This document shows positions 13,818 to 21,574 of a DNA stretch of 31,943 nucleotides, in pieces. Source of the DNA: Bacillota bacterium (GTDB taxonomy: Bacteria; Bacillota; Clostridia; Christensenellales; Aristaeellaceae). Every line of letters begins with the position of its first letter. Positions within the stretch are counted from its first letter, which is position 1. A program made the position numbers and the translations under genes. Under the pieces are notes generated by a model. It did not search any database. It was not told the DNA's origin and saw only the letters and a program-made list of their open reading frames with translations. Location of the stretch: NCBI GenBank assembly GCA_023415715.1, contig JAEZJP010000336.1, forward strand, positions 1 through 31,943, given 5' to 3'.

Positions 13818-14831
13818 ATGATCATTATTTTGAAACGGGAAGCACAGCAGGAAAAGGTTCAAAGTCTCATTCGGGATATTGAGAGCCTCGGCATCCAGAT
13901 CCACTACAGCGCCGGTACCCAGGCCACCATCATAGGCCTGATCGGCGACGTATCCAGGGTGGATGTAAGCCACCTTATGGCCAATGATGTGGTGGAGGAT
14001 GTCCGCCGCGTCACAGAGCCATACAAGGCGGCCAATCGCAGGTTTCATCCCTTGGACACACAGGTTGCGGTGGGGAACAGAATCATCGGGGAAGGCCATT
14101 TTACCGTGATCGCGGGGCCCTGCTCGGTGGAGAGCGTTCAGCAGCTGCAGCTGGTGGCGGATTCGGTGAAGCAAAGCGGTGCATCATTTTTGCGGGGCGG
14201 CGCTTTCAAGCCGCGTACTTCACCCTATTCCTTCCAGGGGCTGGAGAATGAGGGGCTGCATCTGCTGCTGGAAGCCAGGAAGCAGACCGGCCTGCCCATT
14301 GTGACGGAAATCATGGGCGAAGATCAGCTGGAGGATTTTGCGGATGTGGATGTTTTGCAGGTGGGCGCCAGGAACATGCAGAACTTTAAATTGCTGAAGG
14401 CGCTGGGCCGTACCAAAAAGCCGGTGCTGTTAAAGCGTGGGTTATCCGCCACTATCGAGGAATTCCTGATGAGTGCGGAGTATATTCTGGCGGGCGGCAA
14501 TCCCAACGTGATCCTGTGCGAGCGGGGCATACGCACCTTTGAAACCATGCTGCGCAACAACCTGGATATTTCCGCCGTGCCGCTGCTCAAGCGGTACAGC
14601 CACCTGCCGGTAATCATCGACCCCAGCCATGCCGCAGGCATCGCCTGGATGGTGGAACCGCTGGCCAAGGCCGCTATCGCGGCGGGTGCGGACGGATTGA
14701 TGATCGAGGTGCATCCCGATCCCAAGGCAGCGCTGTCGGACGGCGCCCAATCGCTGGACTGCGAAGCTTTCCGCAAGGTGATGGTGCAGGTGAGGCGCCG
14801 GGCGGAATTTGAAGGTAAGAAAATGGACTGA
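13818..14831 (+). CDS. aroF: 3-deoxy-7-phosphoheptulonate synthase (DAHP synthase, type I beta)
   Basis: Protein of 337 aa. It condenses phosphoenolpyruvate and erythrose 4-phosphate, the entry step of the shikimate pathway. Residues 1-70 form a ferredoxin-like regulatory domain, as in the Thermotoga-type enzyme where Tyr/Phe inhibit. The barrel carries FTVIAGPCSVES, FLRGGAFKPRTSPYSFQG, VLLKRGLSATIEE, LCERGIRTFE, IIDPSHAAG and IEVHPDP, which supply substrate and metal ligands (Cys of AGPCS, His of DPSHAAG, Glu of IEVH). AAAGGGG lies 8 nt before the ATG. Expression appears to depend on the leader peptide attenuator. A nucleotidyltransferase gene follows 36 nt later, possibly as part of the same transcript. 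Confidence 0.95.
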   Translation: MIIILKREAQQEKVQSLIRDIESLGIQIHYSAGTQATIIGLIGDVSRVDVSHLMANDVVEDVRRVTEPYKAANRRFHPLDTQVAVGNRIIGEGHFTVIAGPCSVESVQQLQLVADSVKQSGASFLRGGAFKPRTSPYSFQGLENEGLHLLLEARKQTGLPIVTEIMGEDQLEDFADVDVLQVGARNMQNFKLLKALGRTKKPVLLKRGLSATIEEFLMSAEYILAGGNPNVILCERGIRTFETMLRNNLDISAVPLLKRYSHLPVIIDPSHAAGIAWMVEPLAKAAIAAGADGLMIEVHPDPKAALSDGAQSLDCEAFRKVMVQVRRRAEFEGKKMD

Positions 14832-14867
14832 GCGGGCGAAATCCGCACTTGAAAAAGGAGAAGCCGT

Positions 14868-15695
14868 ATGGAAAGGAATGTGGCCGGGCGGGTGGCAAAG
14901 GCACTGTTGGAGGTGCCGGGCGTGCAGGCGGTGGTATTGGGCGGCTCTCATTGCACGGGTACTGCCACGGAACTTTCCGATCTGGATATCGGCGTGTATT
15001 ATGGCGAAGGCCTTGATGTTCAGCGTATGGGTGAGGTTTTAACCTCATTGGATGATGCGCACCGGGAAGGTCTTCTCAACAAGCCCGGCGAATGGGGAAA
15101 ATGGATCAATGGCGGCGCATGGCTCACGGTGGAAGAACGGAAGGTGGATATCCTGCTGCGGGAAACGACGCGGGTGATACGTGTTATTGACGACTGCCAG
15201 CAAGGCCATGTGACTGTGGATTTTCAGGCAGGCCATCCCTTTGGTTTTTTGAATGCCATTTATATGGGTGAAGTGAAATACTGCCTTCCCCTGGAGGACC
15301 CACAGCATGTCATGGAGGATTTGAAACGCCGGGCGGAGCCGGTCTCGAAGGCTTACCGCGGCACCGCCTCCAAATGGTTTTTATGGGAAGCGGAGTTCTC
15401 CTTATTGACGGGGCGGTCCAGCATAGCCAAAAAAGACATCGTGTACGCTTCGGGCGCGTTGTTCAAGGGCATTATTTGCCTGACACAGGCTATATTTGCG
15501 AAGAATGGGGAAATCCTTCTGAACGAAAAGGGTTCATTGAAACGCCTGAGCCAATATTCCTTTTGCCCGCCCGGCTTTGTTCAAGGTGTGGAAGCGGTTT
15601 TGACAAGTCTTGACAAAAACAATCTGGGGCCCGGATTTGATCTTTTGGAGGAGAAATGCCGCGAGGTATCGAAGCTCCTTCAAGGAAATGAGTGA
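14868..15695 (+). CDS. Nucleotidyltransferase-domain protein
   Basis: Protein of 275 aa. The N-terminal motif VVLGGSHCTGTATELSDLDI (GGS...DxD, residues about 24-43) is that of a minimal DNA-polymerase-beta-type nucleotidyltransferase (PF01909). The third carboxylate may be in RKVDILLRE. The C-terminal half is helical, as in kanamycin-nucleotidyltransferase-like and DUF4037-like proteins. Such proteins transfer AMP to small molecules, RNA or proteins; the substrate is not evident. AAAAAGGAG lies 7 nt before the ATG. It overlaps the TGT paralog by 8 nt, so these are translationally coupled. The third operon member is an Arm-type rRNA methyltransferase homolog, so an aminoglycoside-related role is conceivable but unproven. 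Confidence 0.82.
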   Translation: MERNVAGRVAKALLEVPGVQAVVLGGSHCTGTATELSDLDIGVYYGEGLDVQRMGEVLTSLDDAHREGLLNKPGEWGKWINGGAWLTVEERKVDILLRETTRVIRVIDDCQQGHVTVDFQAGHPFGFLNAIYMGEVKYCLPLEDPQHVMEDLKRRAEPVSKAYRGTASKWFLWEAEFSLLTGRSSIAKKDIVYASGALFKGIICLTQAIFAKNGEILLNEKGSLKRLSQYSFCPPGFVQGVEAVLTSLDKNNLGPGFDLLEEKCREVSKLLQGNE

Positions 15696-16803
15696 TGGTT
15701 TGGTGTCGCATATAATTTTGCCTCATGGGGATGTACAGCTGCCTGCTTTCTTTCCGGATGGAACGCAGGGTGTGGTCCGCTGCGTCGATTTTGACGATTT
15801 GGAAGGCTGCGGCATTCCCGGCATTGTGATGAACTCCTATCATCTTTTATCCGCGCCCGGCGTATCCATCCTGAAAGCCGCCGGCGGCCTGCATGGCTTT
15901 ACGGGCTGGAAAAGGCCCATATTGACCGACTCCGGCGGGTTTCAGGTGTTTTCCCTCATACAGGAAAATCCCAAATACGGCGTTATCCGGAAGAACGAGA
16001 TCGTATTTTATCCGGAAAATTCAGACAAGAAGATCATCTTCACCCCGGAAAAGTGCATCCAGTCCCAGTTTGCCTACGGTTCGGACATCATGATGTGTCT
16101 GGATTACTGCACAAGGCCCGATGATACCGACGAGGTCAACGAGGCGGCGGTGGAAATCACCATCGACTGGGCGCTGCGGTGCAAGGAGGAATACCTGCGC
16201 CAGCTGAAATCCAGAAAGCTGACGGATGAAACAAGGCCGCTGCTGTTTGCCATCATCCAGGGCGGGGGCAGCAAAACCTTACGCAAAAAGTGTGCCGATG
16301 CGCTCAAGGAGATCGGTTTTGACGGCTACGGCTACGGCGGCTGGCCCCTTGACAAGGATGGACGCCTTGTGGAGGATATTTTGCGCTATACGGCGGAGCT
16401 GATGCCGGAGGAAACGCCCAAGTATGCCATGGGACTGGGCAAGCCAGAGGGGATCGTGGCCTGCCGGGAAATGGGCTACAATCTGTTTGACTGCGTTATC
16501 CCTACCAGGGAGGCAAGGCATAACCGGCTGTATGTTTACACGGCGGAGTCGGAGGCGGACATCGACGTCAATACGCCTAATTTTTATCAATACCATTACA
16601 TCATGGATGACAAGTATATGAAGGATATGCGTCCGGTATCGCTTTCATGTGATTGCCACCTTTGCAAAAACTATTCCAGGGCTTATTTGCGGCACCTGTA
16701 CAAGGTGGGGGATTCCTTGGGTTACCGGTTGGCCACCATTCATAATCTGCGGTTTTATGCGATGCTTATGGAAAAGCTGAGGGCGCAGGATCATGGAGCG
16801 TGA
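15688..16803 (+). CDS. Divergent tRNA-guanine transglycosylase paralog
   Basis: Protein of 371 aa of the TGT family, which swaps guanine 34 of tRNA for a 7-deazaguanine. Family landmarks are present: DSGGFQVFSL (base-recognition Asp), MCLDYCTRP, AIIQGG, FDCVIPTREARH (nucleophilic Asp), and a zinc site CDCHLC with a distal His in TIHNLRFY. The loop that reads GGLAVGE in standard bacterial enzymes is GYGGWPLDK here, so base specificity probably differs. The start is placed at ATG 15688, overlapping the preceding gene; AAGGA is very close, and TTG 15700 or GTG 15703 are alternatives. It is coupled at both ends to its neighbours. No other queuosine gene is in the window. Confidence 0.85.
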   Translation: MSDGLVSHIILPHGDVQLPAFFPDGTQGVVRCVDFDDLEGCGIPGIVMNSYHLLSAPGVSILKAAGGLHGFTGWKRPILTDSGGFQVFSLIQENPKYGVIRKNEIVFYPENSDKKIIFTPEKCIQSQFAYGSDIMMCLDYCTRPDDTDEVNEAAVEITIDWALRCKEEYLRQLKSRKLTDETRPLLFAIIQGGGSKTLRKKCADALKEIGFDGYGYGGWPLDKDGRLVEDILRYTAELMPEETPKYAMGLGKPEGIVACREMGYNLFDCVIPTREARHNRLYVYTAESEADIDVNTPNFYQYHYIMDDKYMKDMRPVSLSCDCHLCKNYSRAYLRHLYKVGDSLGYRLATIHNLRFYAMLMEKLRAQDHGA

Positions 16804-17587
16804 GGCGGACAAGCTGGCTAAGCAGATCGCAGAATCGCCCAAGTATGCCGAACTGTCTAAGGATATGGTGATGCGCATCTGCTTGGAATATCTGCCCCGG
16901 TACAAAAATCAAAAAGAAGCTTTAAAGGCGGTAAAAAAGCAGCTCCATATCATCCATGGCGCTTTTTTTCCCGACAAGTGCCATGCAATGGCAATGGAAT
17001 TAATTGGAGACAGCAGGTTTTCGGACCGGGATCTGAGCCTGAAACTGATGGGACTTCACCCATCCACAAGGGAAAGGCTGCCTTCGCTTCAGGCGTTCTA
17101 TGAATTGCTGTCTCCCTATTTGCGGGAAGCGAAAACCGTACTGGACATCGGCTGCGGTTTTCATCCCTGCGCGTTCCCATTTATGGGGCTGAAAAGCGAT
17201 GTGCTTTACAGGGCAGGGGATATCGACCATGGCACGGTGGAGGTTGTACAGGCATTTTTCCAAAGGCTGCATGTGACCTGCGATGTCCGTATACTGGATG
17301 CGACGGATGAAATGCCCGGGGAAAGCGCGGATGTGGCCTTTTTGTTCAAGCTGGTCCCGGTACTTGAACAGCAGAAAAAGGGGCTGGCCTACAGGCTGAT
17401 TGAATACCTGAGGGCAAAGACGGCCATCATAACCTTCCCGATAAAAAGCCTTTCCGGCCGGGAGAAGGATATGATTGTGTTTTACGGCAGCCGGTTCGAG
17501 CAGAATCTTCCAAAAGGATTTTCTATTTTAAGGAAGGAAGTTGTGGGATCGGAACTGGTATATATAGTTACTCCAAACACTCCGTAA
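16793..17587 (+). CDS. FmrO/Arm-family 16S rRNA methyltransferase homolog
   Basis: Protein of 264 aa that matches the PF07091 (FmrO) pattern of aminoglycoside-resistance methyltransferases acting on G1405 of 16S rRNA. The N-terminal helical domain reads SPKYAELSKDMVMRICLEYL. HPSTRERLPSLQAFYELL follows, then SAM motif I VLDIGCGFHPCAFPFM, YRAGDID, FLFKLVPVLEQQKKG and the diagnostic FPIKSLSGREKDM. The last corresponds to FPTRSLGGRxKGM of producers and Arm enzymes. It overlaps the TGT paralog by 11 nt, a tight coupling that suggests a shared RNA-modifying role. Whether it gives aminoglycoside resistance, or is a house enzyme, cannot be told from sequence; the family call is strong. Confidence 0.88.
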   Translation: MEREADKLAKQIAESPKYAELSKDMVMRICLEYLPRYKNQKEALKAVKKQLHIIHGAFFPDKCHAMAMELIGDSRFSDRDLSLKLMGLHPSTRERLPSLQAFYELLSPYLREAKTVLDIGCGFHPCAFPFMGLKSDVLYRAGDIDHGTVEVVQAFFQRLHVTCDVRILDATDEMPGESADVAFLFKLVPVLEQQKKGLAYRLIEYLRAKTAIITFPIKSLSGREKDMIVFYGSRFEQNLPKGFSILRKEVVGSELVYIVTPNTP

Positions 17588-17749
17588 TGCTTGACAAAAG
17601 GCGCATTTCTCATGCATACTATGGTTGAACAGCCTGGCAGAAGCCCGGCGCGGCAACGATGGTTTCCTTCTAAATATATGTGCCATGAAGGGACATGCTT
17701 CCAGAAGGGGGCGGACTTTCATCGCATTTTTATTTTGGGAGGAAAAGCA
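17588..17749 (+). promoter_or_regulatory. Promoter and about 130-nt leader before ECF S component
   Basis: TTGACA (17591-17596), an 18-bp spacer and CATACT (17615-17620) lie just after the methyltransferase gene. The remaining leader is GC-rich with several self-complementary patches. I could not match it to the TPP, THF, preQ1, cobalamin or SAM riboswitch signatures that I know for ECF genes. A structured regulatory leader is possible but unproven. Confidence 0.5.
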
Positions 17750-18316
17750 ATGAATCGTACGGAATTACGTCAAATGGTACTGGCCGCCATCCTGTCTGCG
17801 CTGGCTGTGGTTTTATCCAGGGTGCTCCATGCTTTGGGTGGCTGGCAGGCGGGAGCGATCTTTCTGCCCATGCATATACCAGTGCTGTTATGCGGCTTTT
17901 TGTGCGGATGGAAGTACGGCATGCTGAGCGGCCTTTTAACGCCCATACTTGCCATGCTGGTATCCGGTATGCCAAACGGAAACACGCTTATCTCCATGGA
18001 GCTTGAGCTGGCAGCCTATGGCGCCGCGGCCGGCGCGCTTGCCGGCATCCGCTGGTTTGGAAAAGGGGAAAAGGAAAGCAGGTTTGCAAAAGCTTCACAG
18101 GTGGTGTTTTCCCTGATCCTGGCGATGCTTATCGGGCGTGCGGTTTACGGCTTGGGGAATGCCATTATTCTCTCCAGGGGGGACAGCCCCTTTACATGGG
18201 CGGCATTGATATCAGGCGCGTTTGTCAATGCCCTGCCGGGCATCTTGATCCAGATCGTTCTGATCCCTGCCCTTACGATGCTTGCAAAGAAATGGAAGTA
18301 CCTGAAAGGCGCGTAA
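17750..18316 (+). CDS. ECF transporter S component
   Basis: Membrane protein of 188 aa with about six spans. It has the ECF S-component features: N-terminal LRQMVLAAILSALAVVLSRV with the small-residue helix that contacts the T subunit, then FLPMHIPVLLCGFLCGWKYG and GLLTPILAMLVSGMPN. Such proteins bind a vitamin or nucleobase-like compound and share an energising ECF module encoded elsewhere. GGGAGG lies 7 nt before the ATG. The two-domain kinase gene begins 2 nt after its stop, so uptake followed by phosphorylation is a plausible pathway. The ligand is unknown. Confidence 0.85.
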   Translation: MNRTELRQMVLAAILSALAVVLSRVLHALGGWQAGAIFLPMHIPVLLCGFLCGWKYGMLSGLLTPILAMLVSGMPNGNTLISMELELAAYGAAAGALAGIRWFGKGEKESRFAKASQVVFSLILAMLIGRAVYGLGNAIILSRGDSPFTWAALISGAFVNALPGILIQIVLIPALTMLAKKWKYLKGA

Positions 18317-18318
18317 TC

Positions 18319-19380
18319 ATGCGGGAGATTTTTCTGTTTCACGCCAAGAAGTACCCTGCCATGAAGGCGGAGGACGGCGTGAAGCTGTGCTATCAAAGCG
18401 AATTTGGCAGCGGGCATTTGCTGCCTTCCAGGGAAGCCTGCGAAGAAAGCATCCGGGAAGAGCGGGCAACGGCCATTGGGCTTGCACGGGAAAGCGAATC
18501 GCTGGAACCAATCGGCGGCGGTCTGGTCCGGCTGCATTTGAATGCATGGTGGGATGTAAACGACCTGCGCACAGAGACTATAGCGGGGTTGTTTCTGGCC
18601 GTATCTGATAAGAAGCATGGGACGCTGCAGGGCTTTTTAGAGAAAGTCTCCATATTACGTGAGTTGTGCCGGGAAAGCAAAATGCCCTTTGCACTTAAGG
18701 AACTGGAAGATTATTTGGAAGATTACAAAAAGGCTGGCTATCCGCTTTGCCACCATAGTAAAGCATACCGGCAAACATATCACCCAGCCTACCGCCTGGC
18801 AGGAGCGGAGACGGAAAAATACCTGCCTCTGCTGCGGGCTATAGATCGCAAGCTGACGGAAAAAACAATGCTCACCATCGCCATTGATGGACCCAGCGGC
18901 GCAGGAAAGAGCTCCCTGACGGCGTGGCTGCAAAGGGTGTATGGTGACTGTGAAGTTTTCCATATGGATGATTTTTTCCTTCCGCAGGATAAGAAAACGG
19001 AAGACCGTATGAGAACCCCCGGTGGCAATGTGGATTGGGAACGGTTTAGCGATGAGGTCATTCTTTCGCTGAATAAGGGGAGGCCCTTTTCCTACCGCCC
19101 ATACGATTGCGGTACATGCACTCTGAAAGAACCTGTCATCGCCACGCCCCGGCGGCTGAACATTGTAGAGGGAGTGTACAGCCACCATCCGGCGCTCAGG
19201 GAAATGTACGACATGACCTTTTTCCTGTCCATCGGAAAGCAGGAGCAATCTGAAAGGATTCTTCTTAGAAACGGTAAGCAAATGCATAAACGTTTTATGG
19301 AGGAGTGGATTCCGCTGGAGGACCTGTATTTCCGTGAGATGTGCATTGTTGGAAAAGCTGACCTTACATTAATGGCCTAA
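18319..19380 (+). CDS. Two-domain protein: unknown N-terminal domain plus uridine-kinase-like P-loop kinase
   Basis: Protein of 353 aa. Residues 1 to about 180 form a domain I do not recognise, with conserved-looking YQSEFGSGHLL, RLHLNAWW and CHHSKAYRQTYHPAYRL. Residues 184-353 are a P-loop kinase: MLTIAIDGPSGAGKSS, DDFFLP (Walker-B-like Asp pair), a lid with RILLRNG, and NIVEGVYSHHP, closest to the uridine kinase/phosphoribulokinase family. The ATG is 2 nt after the ECF S stop. The probable substrate is the nucleoside- or vitamin-like compound imported by that transporter. An earlier in-frame ATG would overlap the S gene and has no site. Ends before a bidirectional terminator. Confidence 0.75.
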   Translation: MREIFLFHAKKYPAMKAEDGVKLCYQSEFGSGHLLPSREACEESIREERATAIGLARESESLEPIGGGLVRLHLNAWWDVNDLRTETIAGLFLAVSDKKHGTLQGFLEKVSILRELCRESKMPFALKELEDYLEDYKKAGYPLCHHSKAYRQTYHPAYRLAGAETEKYLPLLRAIDRKLTEKTMLTIAIDGPSGAGKSSLTAWLQRVYGDCEVFHMDDFFLPQDKKTEDRMRTPGGNVDWERFSDEVILSLNKGRPFSYRPYDCGTCTLKEPVIATPRRLNIVEGVYSHHPALREMYDMTFFLSIGKQEQSERILLRNGKQMHKRFMEEWIPLEDLYFREMCIVGKADLTLMA

Positions 19381-19387
19381 AAGAACC

Positions 19388-19413
19388 GCCCGGTACATAT
19401 GTATGTGCCGGGC
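19388..19413. terminator. Bidirectional hairpin terminator
   Basis: GCCCGG-TACATA, loop TG, TATGTG-CCGGGC, a 12-bp stem with one G-T pair, lying between convergent genes. T-rich tracts of moderate quality follow in both directions. Confidence 0.75.
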
Positions 19414-19420
19414 GTCTCTT

Positions 19421-19741
19421 TCAGCTTTCCGTTTTGATGTCCTGCCAAACCAACGCTTGTTTATACGCCATGTCCATCTTCTTGTGAACGGCATCGTACT
19501 GGTCATGCCTTAAGGGCTGCGGCGGGGAATTAAACACGGGTATTTGTCCAAAAGTTGTGGCGCCGGCCCGCAAATTATTATTGGGCTCAGCTTTCCCGGT
19601 TGCGGCGGGAGGGTCTTTGGCGGGAACGGCGGTCATGTATGGCAGCAACTGGCTGTGCAAGGTGAGCCACCGGGTGTTTTGGTCACCCAATGTCATGGCG
19701 GCAAAAGGGGATACCTGGCTAGCGGGCTTTTTAGCAGCCAC
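19421..19741 (-). CDS. Hypothetical protein, 106 aa
   Basis: Small protein with a basic start (AAKKPASQVSPFAAMTLGDQ) and a Pro/Asn-rich middle; no membrane segment, signal peptide or known domain. The GTG at 19741 is chosen because AAGGAGG lies exactly 8 nt upstream; the ATG at 19759 would put that site inside the coding sequence. The C-terminal HDQYDAVHKKMDMAYKQALV looks helical. Function unknown. Confidence 0.6.
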   Translation of the reverse strand: MAAKKPASQVSPFAAMTLGDQNTRWLTLHSQLLPYMTAVPAKDPPAATGKAEPNNNLRAGATTFGQIPVFNSPPQPLRHDQYDAVHKKMDMAYKQALVWQDIKTES

Positions 19742-19834
19742 GTGAATAACCTCCTTCATGGGTTTGGTCTATTTCTACCTATGCCGGACATACGAAAAAA
19801 GTGAAACGTCCATTCGTTTCTTTTTCGACAAGGG

Positions 19835-19862
19835 TTGCCAGTTGAGTATATCGTGTTATAAT
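19835..19862 (+). promoter_or_regulatory. Promoter for the MATE gene
   Basis: TTGCCA (19835-19840), a 16-bp spacer and TATAAT (19857-19862), preceded by TGT to give an extended -10. Confidence 0.65.
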
Positions 19863-19905
19863 AATGTATATCATTTTTATGTTATGTTAGAATGGGGAAA
19901 GATCA

Positions 19906-21348
19906 TTGCTGGCATTCGTAGAACGGTTTTATGGCATCAACCATATGGTGAAGCCCAAACTAAGGGTAGGGGATTTGCCATCCACCGGCCAGGCGTACCG
20001 TGATGTGATCCGCATCGCCATACCTGCGGTGGCGGAAATGGTATTGATGGCCCTTATCGGGGCGATGGACACTGCCATGGTGGGCGTGTTGGGCGCCGAA
20101 GCCATTTCAGCGGTAGGATTGCCGGGCCAGCCGCGAATGATAATGCTGGCTATTTTTTTCGCCCTGAATATTGGTGTAACGGCAGTTGTGGCAAGGCGCA
20201 AGGGCGAAGGGCGGCAGGAGGATGCCAACCGAACGCTGCGTAACGCGTTGATCATGATCGGGCTCTTGTCCTTTGTGATTATGGCTGTAAGTCTTTCCCA
20301 AGCAGAAAACATGATCCGGCTGGCTTCGGGAGATGTGGATCCCGCCGACCTTGCGAATGTCAAGGTTTTCAATGATGCCATCGCTTACTTCAAGTGGATG
20401 GCTTACGCACTGCCTATCAATGCCGTCACCCTGTGCATCAGTGCTGCGCAGCGCGGAATAGGAAAGACAAGGACCACGATGGTGGTGAATATTACCAGCA
20501 ATTTGGTCAATGTGATATTCAATTATCTTCTGATCGGCGGCAACCTTGGCTTTCCGCGGCTGGGCGTGGAGGGCGCAGCCATCGCCACGTTCATCGGGTT
20601 TTGCGTGGGGCTGGTGCTTTCGGTATGCTCCGTCACGCTTCCCAGGTACAAGGGCTTTTTGTACCTGCGCCTTCGCGACAACTGGCGACTGGACAAGGTA
20701 ACGCTCAGGGATATCAGCCGGGTGGGCGGCAACGCCATGCTGGAACAGATTTGCCTGCGAATAGGGTTCTTGCTCTATGCCCGCCTGATCTATGAGGCTT
20801 TGCACGACCCGGTAGCCTTTGCCAGCCATCAGATCGGCATGCAGTTTTTGAACATCAGTTTCACCTTTGGGGATGGCATCGGCATTGCCGGCACATCCTT
20901 GGTGGGCCAGATGCTGGGTAAACAAAGGCCCGATTTAAGCATGGTGTACGGCAAGGTGAGCCAGCGCATGGCCCTTACCGTTTCAGCCGGTCTGATTTTG
21001 ATTTTTATCCCCCTGCGCCATATCCTGGTGCTCCCATTTGCCAGTGATCCTAATGTATTGGCGCTTGCCGCGCAGGTGATGATCCTGGTAGGCATCTTTC
21101 AGCCATTCCAAACAAGCTCGGTGGTCATCAGCGGTTGTTTGCGCGGCGCGGGGGATACAAGGTATGTGGCTGTGGTGATGATGTTGTGCGTTACGCTGAT
21201 CCGGCCCATTTTGGCTTGGACGGCGCTGTATCCCCTGCAGCTGGGGCTGCTTGGCGCCTGGTCGGGCAGCCTCATCGATATGATCATCAGGCTTACTTTT
21301 GTTTATGTGCGCTTCACAAAGGGGAAGTGGATGTACATCCGGGTGTAG
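19906..21348 (+). CDS. MATE family efflux transporter
   Basis: Protein of 480 aa with twelve hydrophobic segments in two homologous halves, of the NorM/DinF-like MATE superfamily. MATE proteins export cationic drugs or metabolites using Na+ or H+ gradients. Landmarks are IPAVAEMVLMALIGAMDTAM in span 1, VGLPGQP, GAMDTAMVGVLG, the mid-protein GVEGAAIAT and the C-half CLRGAGDTRY. The start is assigned to TTG 19906 with TGGGGAAAG about 8 nt upstream; ATG 19945 is an alternative that would remove 13 residues. It has its own promoter and terminator and stands alone. Confidence 0.92.
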   Translation: MLAFVERFYGINHMVKPKLRVGDLPSTGQAYRDVIRIAIPAVAEMVLMALIGAMDTAMVGVLGAEAISAVGLPGQPRMIMLAIFFALNIGVTAVVARRKGEGRQEDANRTLRNALIMIGLLSFVIMAVSLSQAENMIRLASGDVDPADLANVKVFNDAIAYFKWMAYALPINAVTLCISAAQRGIGKTRTTMVVNITSNLVNVIFNYLLIGGNLGFPRLGVEGAAIATFIGFCVGLVLSVCSVTLPRYKGFLYLRLRDNWRLDKVTLRDISRVGGNAMLEQICLRIGFLLYARLIYEALHDPVAFASHQIGMQFLNISFTFGDGIGIAGTSLVGQMLGKQRPDLSMVYGKVSQRMALTVSAGLILIFIPLRHILVLPFASDPNVLALAAQVMILVGIFQPFQTSSVVISGCLRGAGDTRYVAVVMMLCVTLIRPILAWTALYPLQLGLLGAWSGSLIDMIIRLTFVYVRFTKGKWMYIRV

Positions 21349-21402
21349 GACGGATGAGTGAAAAAGCGGTACAACCGGGTGCAATGACGGTATAAAACAT
21401 GT

Positions 21403-21437
21403 CCCCTCCGGATATACTCAAACCGGAGGGGATTTTT
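21403..21437 (+). terminator. Terminator after MATE gene
   Basis: CCCCTCCGG and CCGGAGGGG form a 9-bp perfect stem with an 11-nt loop, followed by ATTTTTG. The 3' arm would also serve as the ribosome site of the micro-ORF at 21438. Confidence 0.8.
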
Positions 21438-21557
21438 GTGTTTGATAAGTACTTTGCACGCATTCGGGAACGCAGAGCGCTTCGCATTTGCCTGAAAGAA
21501 TTTGACCGGTATAAGGATAAAAAGCCGCCTTCCCTGCTCCGGGGCAGATGGCTTTAA
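21438..21557 (+). CDS. Possible 39-aa basic micro-protein
   Basis: GTG start 6 nt after GGAGGGG. The peptide begins FDKYFARIRERRALR and continues with KEFDRYKDKKPPS, rich in Arg and Lys. No homolog is recognised. The ribosome site lies in the 3' arm of the preceding hairpin, so it would be hidden in folded mRNA. It may be a real, structure-controlled small gene or chance; no independent promoter is seen. Confidence 0.3.
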   Translation: MFDKYFARIRERRALRICLKEFDRYKDKKPPSLLRGRWL

Positions 21558-21574
21558 TACCGGGGCGGATAAGA

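Noticed and set aside
15688..16803. DpdA, the DNA-modifying TGT paralog
   Set aside because: The protein keeps DSGGFQ, the tRNA-TGT zinc site and normal TGT length, and no other dpd gene is nearby.
17588..17749. Known riboswitch (preQ1, THF, TPP, cobalamin) before the ECF gene
   Set aside because: None of the conserved sequence boxes of these classes could be matched.
20107..20925. Minus-strand 272-aa ORF inside the MATE gene
   Set aside because: It is antisense to a conserved twelve-span transporter, has no ribosome site, and its composition reflects the opposite strand.
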